Source: Morella rubra (lineage: Eukaryota; Streptophyta; Magnoliopsida; Fagales; Myricaceae). From it: a stretch of DNA of 64,000 nt. Numbering within the stretch: the first letter of the stretch is position 1; each line of letters starts with the position of its first letter. The stretch is from the NCBI GenBank assembly GCA_003952965.2, contig CM025851.1, forward strand, positions 35,848,158 to 35,912,157, given 5' to 3'. Shown piece by piece: positions 59,014 to 64,000 of the stretch. A program made the position numbers and the translations under genes. The notes beneath the pieces were generated by a model. That model worked only from the letters and a program-made list of their open reading frames with translations. It was not told the DNA's origin and did not search any database.

Positions 59014-60351
59014 ATGTCTTCTACTCCTTCAGGGAGTACAATGCCCTCGCCCTTGCTTTCCCTCTTCCTTTTCTTGCTCTTTACCTTCATTGCCCAAGCT
59101 ACTGTTCTTCCCAATGCCACTTTCAAGTTTATTAATCTAGAGAATTTGGGCCATATGTTGTTGAGTATGACGGAAACTATCGTGTTCTACCCGTCTATAC
59201 TTCCCCTTTCCAACTTGCCTTCTATAATACCAACCCTAATGCCTTCACACTCGCTTTGCGGATGGCCACTACACATTTAGAGTCGCTCCGTCATTGGGTT
59301 TGGGAAGCCAATAGAGGCAACCCTGTTCGAAAAAACGCTACCCTAACTTTAGGTAGGGACGGGAACTTGGTCTTGGCCGATGCCGATGGCCGAGTTGCTT
59401 GGCAAACGAACACGGCCAACAAAGGTGTTGTAGGCCTCGAGCTTCTGCCAAATGGAAACTTGGTGCTTCATGACTCCAAGGGGAAATTTATTTGGCAGAG
59501 TTTTGACCATCCCACCGACACACTCCTGGTGGGTCAATCTCTAAGGGTTTGACGTGTAACCAAGCTTGTGAGCCGGGATTCGAAAAGGAACAACAAAGAC
59601 GGGGGTTACAGCTTCGTGATGGAGACTAAAGGATTGGCTTTATACTACAAGAGCAAGAACTCTCCAAGGCCGGTTCTCTACTTCTCATCTTCTGACTGGT
59701 TTTCTGTTGAACAGGGTTTCTTGTAATATGTCACCATATATTCCTCCCCATAAACAGATGAGGGCTACGCTTATGACCTAGGCTTAGACTATGAGGTTGC
59801 CAACTCCTCAAGCTCGGGTACCAGGATTTTGGCAAGGCCCAAATACAATAGCGCCCTGTCTTTTCTTCATCTAGGCATTGATGGCAATCTTAGGTTTTAT
59901 ACATACGATGGCAACGTAGATTAACGTGCCGGGGAAGTGACATATACTCTCTTCGATAGAGATTCGGATGACAAAAATGAGTGCCAATTGCCAAAGCGTT
60001 GTGGCGAATTGGGGCTCTGCGAGAACAACCAATGTGTTGCCTGTCAATTGTCAAATGGATTAATGGGTTGGAGCAAGGATTGCAAGGTAAAGAAGCTAAA
60101 CTTCTTGTCCGGCGAATGATTTTCACTACTACAAGGTGGAAGGTGTTGATCATTTCGGGAGCAAATACACCACTGGAGATAGCACGACTCGTAAGGATTG
60201 TGGTAGGAAGTATTCGGCGAACTGCAAGGGCGCGGGCTACTTTTACCATAAGAAGACCTCCAAATGCCGGATTGCCTATGATCTGAACACTCTAACGAAG
60301 TTCACCAATGCTACGCATGTGGGTTATATCAAGGTGCCAAATCACTTATAA
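59014..60351 (+). pseudogene. EP1-like bulb-lectin glycoprotein, broken
   Basis: The ancestral single-exon frame encodes an EP1-like secreted cell-wall glycoprotein. It has a signal peptide (MPSPLLSLFLFLLFTFIAQA, within residues 10-29) and a bulb-type mannose-binding lectin domain (ATLTLGRDGNLVLADADGRV, WQTNTANKGVVG, GNLVLHDSKGKFIWQSFDHP). A middle region follows (YTLFDRDSDDKNECQLPKRC), then a C-terminal PAN-like cysteine region (KVEGVDHFGSKYTTGDSTTR to THVGYIKVPNHL). A one-base loss near 59142 shifts the frame. Stops follow at 59550, 59724, 59751 and 59922. A second shift near 60100 restores the original frame, and the stop at 60349-60351 is in the usual place. The B-lectin part would fold poorly if at all; the gene is probably dead although its TATA box remains. 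Confidence 0.88.
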
Positions 60352-60860
60352 AAACCGCCTGCAGGCAGATTTAAGAAGCGCCTCGTATTGCTTCTTTGTT
60401 TGAAGATTTTCTTTCCCTTCCAGGAAAAAAAAAAGATTAAGTTTGACAATAATATGTTCCAATTTTGTGATTGAAGAAGATGAAACTTCTTCGTCTTTAT
60501 AAGCAGGCTTGTTGATCCTGTCCGGCTACCAAATCTAGCTTCGACTCAGGTGTTGGTTTGACAAGGTCCATGGCTACTAGGAATCGGAATCAGAATCCAT
60601 TTTGGACTTTTCGCAGAAGCGAAATTGGAAGCATAAACTTCTATCGATTCAACGGAAAAACTGATTCCATCTTTTCTTTTTCTTTTTTTTTTTGAAAAAA
60701 TAGAACGACATTGTTTATAATATTTTATTATAAAAACTAAAACCATGGAGGTCTCATTAATCCTAATGCTCCCTCTCTCGACTCTAACTCTCATTCTCTC
60801 ATCCCTCTCAAACTTTGCCACCATTCTCTCCCTCTTTGTCTATCTCAATTGCGTCGTTCT

Positions 60861-60892
<32 letters not shown>

Positions 60893-61648
60893 TGTTGACA
60901 GCTTGGGCATTTTGCTGCCTCTGAAGTCGAAAGTCTTTCGGCCATTTGCTCGCCTATCAATCGTCACCATTCACTCTAATTTCTCATTCTCCTTTGTTCA
61001 TTGTAATTTTTCATTTTATTTGTGCAAAATTGATTGCTAAACATTTTCTTTTTGTATTTAGGGTTTTGGTCAACTTCAAATTTGGGGCCTTAAGCATCTA
61101 CATTTCTTCCATTGTGAATCTGTGATGATCTAAATCAAATTTTTTTAAATAAAATTGTTTTGGGTTTCGATCCGGTTACAATTTGGGAATTTTGGTTTTT
61201 TAACACTTCGCTTTGGGTTTTTATGTGAAAATTTTTTTTATTCAATTTTTTTTTTGTTGTAATTTAGTGAATCATTTCAATCAAATTCAAATGTATACGA
61301 ATCTATAACTAGATTATTGTTTTATGTGATTTGTGAATCTTGGATTGGATTATGTGATTTGCTCGAATTTGGAGATGTGATATATGAATCTGTATTATGT
61401 TATTTGTTATGATTGGTGAATCTGTATGTTCGAGTGTTTTCCTATTTGAGTCCAAAATTATAACTTTCTAAAACTATTTAAAGCAAACAACAACGTAGCT
61501 ATTTTATACTAGCGTAGTTGCAATTCAAGGAGGCCATGTTATGCAAATTTTAATCTGGTCAATATTTATTTTCTCTAAAGTAAAACTTGTTTCCAACCAC
61601 TCATTTTTTTTCTTTTTTCTTTTTTTAATAAAAACTTGTTTCTTTCAA
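60352..61648. other. Intergenic DNA before the hAT relic
   Basis: Holds the 3' flank of the EP1 relic, a (CT)n run at about 60863-60891, poly-T tracts near 60680 and 61240, and AT-rich sequence. No gene is supported; the frame at 60546-60824 has no domain. Confidence 0.5.
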
Positions 61649-63094
61649 ATGGATCCAACTTCAATTGCATCTTTGAAATCAACAACTCTCAGAATCTCTG
61701 GTTTCCCTACCCTTGCCTCTACATATATAATTGGTGAGATACCAATTATAGATGTAGAGAAACAACAAATTCAACAATCTGAGCAGACAGTAGCAGAACC
61801 CCCTAGCCTTAAAAGAAGAAAGGTTGTCAATCCGTCCCCAATATGGAAACAATTCACCAGGCTACCCGTAGATGACCCAAACAAACTATTGGCTAAATGC
61901 AACTATTGTGGCCATAAAGTTGAGGTTCACAACAAAGACTAAGCGACCTCAGCTATTAGGTTCTACTTGAAGAGTTGTTTTACCTATAGGAAGAAGCATA
62001 GTAAATTGGATTTCTCTCAACATAAATTGGCTCTTGATAGCAAGGGGCCAAGAAGTAAAGATGTGGGGGTGATGAAGCTAGACTCATATGATCCCAAGGT
62101 TTAAGGATTAGGAGTTGGATGATTCTGTGGCTAAACTAAGGAACTTGGTCAAGTATGTTAAGTCTTCTCCCCTTCGAATGGATGGGTTTAAGAAATGTGT
62201 AATGAAAATGAAGCTTTTCCATTGAGGGATTTTTGCAACTTAATGTTCCTACTTGTTGAAACACAATGTATTTTATGTTAGATTCAACTGAGAAATATCA
62301 AAGAATATTTGAGGATATGTTGGCATAAGATGAGACTTTTGAAACTTTTCGCATGAGGAGGGCATGGAAAGATGGAATTGAGCCCCCTTAAATTTGAAGA
62401 TTGAGAGTGTGTGAAGCATTTTTTCAAGTTTTTGGCACTTTCCTATGAAGTGACGGTCTTAATATCCTTGACAAATACGGTAACAACAAACTTATATTTT
62501 GATAACCATACAAAATCCATATGCATTTGGGAAATATGAAACAAGTAGGGATGAAGTTGAGTGCAGAGATGACTAGTCTAATGAGAGGGACCTTTAATCA
62601 GTTGTTTACAAAGTATAGTGGGGTAGATGGGTCATCTTGTAGTGGGGGTGGTGTATCATAAGCCTGGGCCAAATTGAGCTGGTTGGGCCATCTAATAAAC
62701 GTACCTTCACTGATCCATGTAATTCATACAATTTAAGGCAAGTCTGAAGTCAAGAGGTATTTGAAGGATGTTGAACTTAGAGATCTTGATTTTGATATCT
62801 TTAATTGGCGGAGAGTGAATGCACCAAAAATTTCCATTCTTGCACAAATTGCCTAAATGTGCTTGCCATCCCTATCACCATATCAGAATTTGGCTTCAGC
62901 ATAGGGAGTCCGGTATTATTTGCTTTCTGGAGTTCATTGGAATAGCGGAAGGACTCAATTGTGGCCAAAATTGGTTGAGATCTAAGTAATTCATATCTTC
63001 TGTTGGTGAGGATGATGAGGAACATGAGGTTGTTGATGGAACGGAAGCTGCTGAGAGCTATAACATGGAATTCAGTATAAATGAAAAAATTTGA
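61649..63094 (+). pseudogene. BED zinc-finger hAT transposase, decayed
   Basis: The start codon at 61649 opens MDPTSIASLKSTTLRI. The BED zinc finger follows: PSPIWKQFTRLP, CNYCGHKVEVH, then after a stop (61940) IRFYLKSC and RKKHSKL. The middle is recognisable only in scraps, such as YFDN and IHMHLGNMKQVGMKLSAEMTS near 62500-62575. The C-terminal hATC dimerisation part, KSEVKRYLKDVELRDLDFDI followed by NWRRVNAPKFPILAQIA, lies at about 62745-62850, with later pieces frameshifted. An acidic end (GEDDEEHEVVDGTEAAESYN) reaches the stop at 63092-63094. Stops and shifts throughout show an inactive RICESLEEPER-type hAT element. Inverted termini and an 8-bp duplication were not found. Confidence 0.8.
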
Positions 63095-64000
63095 ACTTAT
63101 TATTCATGCATTTCCATTTTATCTAATGGTTAAAATTTTGGGGTGGTTAGAGAGATATTATTTTATAATTTTTTTAAATAGGCCCAAAATAATTTTGGCA
63201 CTCAAACACCACTTAATTACAATTATTTCAAGAATTCGTTGTTAATAATTTGATTTTTGTAGAGATGACTAATGTTGCATTGATCATGATTGATTGACAT
63301 CTGATGATGTTCTTACTAGATATTTCTTATTCTAATATTCTTTTATTTCGAGTTGTGTCAACATACACTATGGTTTTCATATCATTTTTTGTTTCTCAAT
63401 GAGTCTTGACCACTTTTATCATTAAGCCCATGATATTAAATTTAGAACATGTAGGTGTGACAGTGTTTACGTTACTAGGTGATGTTGTGAGTCTGAATTT
63501 TGTGAGTTACATGTTGTTTTGGGATTTATTGAATTTGGATTTTGTGAATTGCATGTTGTTTTAGGATTTTATGTTGGAGTTTCTACTGTTGTTGTTTTCA
63601 ATTTTTAAAACAGGTTGCTATGATGTTATTGTGTGTGTATTTCTTAAATGATTAAGAATTTTTCAAATGATTAACAATGAGCAAATAAGGGGCCAAATTA
63701 TCTAAACCACTAAGCAAATCTCATGAAATGGGCCAAATATAAACAGTGGACAATGACTGTATAATAAAAACTCACGAATGGGCCAAATAACATTTGTTAG
63801 TGTTAGATGTATTCGCTTAATTCCATGTCAATACATTACTTTTTGTTGATGTAAAACAATGTGTCTTGAGTTGATGAGTTTTAGCATAAATATTAACAAA
63901 AAAAGAGAATGATGCATAAAAGTTTTAGAGAGTTGGTGCTAGCAAAAGTTTTGCTTTATCAAGATCACCAATTATAAGTGAAATCTTCATAGTAGACGTT
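63095..64000. other. AT-rich DNA after the hAT relic
   Basis: No gene is supported. It may include the 3' part of the hAT element. GGGCCAAAT-type words recur near 63692, 63730 and 63780 without a clear repeat unit. Confidence 0.45.

Overview
The window is nuclear DNA of a flowering plant, most likely a eudicot. The evidence is AT-rich intergenic DNA, GT-AG introns, CYC/TB1-class TCP, CLE and ALOG genes, an EP1-like bulb-lectin relic, and plant-type CACTA, hAT, MITE and SINE elements. The species cannot be named from the sequence; a rosid is only a guess. Genes were read from translated frames, splice consensus and remembered family motifs. No search was run.

Layout. At 1-1275 a truncated, frameshifted nepenthesin-type aspartic protease (minus strand) abuts a 321-bp block. 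That block is a shortened copy of 4725-5150, the region just upstream of an intact CYC/TB1-type TCP transcription factor (5618-7084, plus). About 8.7 kb of gene-poor DNA follows. A complete seven-coding-exon CCDC130/YJU2-type splicing factor gene lies at 15773-19068 (minus). A CLE peptide precursor is at 21053-21400 (plus) and an ALOG (LSH-type) regulator at 30305-30856 (minus). The last two sit in gene-poor DNA of about 9-11 kb carrying small repeats, including a SINE with target-site duplications at 36136-36415.

From 41578 to 54133 there is a 12.6-kb CACTA (En/Spm) transposon. It has CACTA termini, subterminal inverted repeats, dense CGATCGATCG-type arrays, and decayed TnpA-like and TnpD-like genes on the minus strand. 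A Tourist-like MITE has inserted into the TnpD frame. A third unassigned reading frame of 148 codons with two stops is also present. A second TIR element of 3.55 kb lies at 54928-58480. Beyond it are an EP1-like glycoprotein pseudogene (59014-60351) and a decayed BED/hAT transposase (61649-63094).

Four genes look functional: TCP, CCDC130, CLE and ALOG. Three of these are developmental regulators or signals, but nothing shows that they act together. The right-hand third is a transposon graveyard. The oddest observations are the two duplications whose shorter copy differs mainly by many short deletions, the organisation of the CACTA element, and the splicing-factor gene whose first coding exon is only the ATG.
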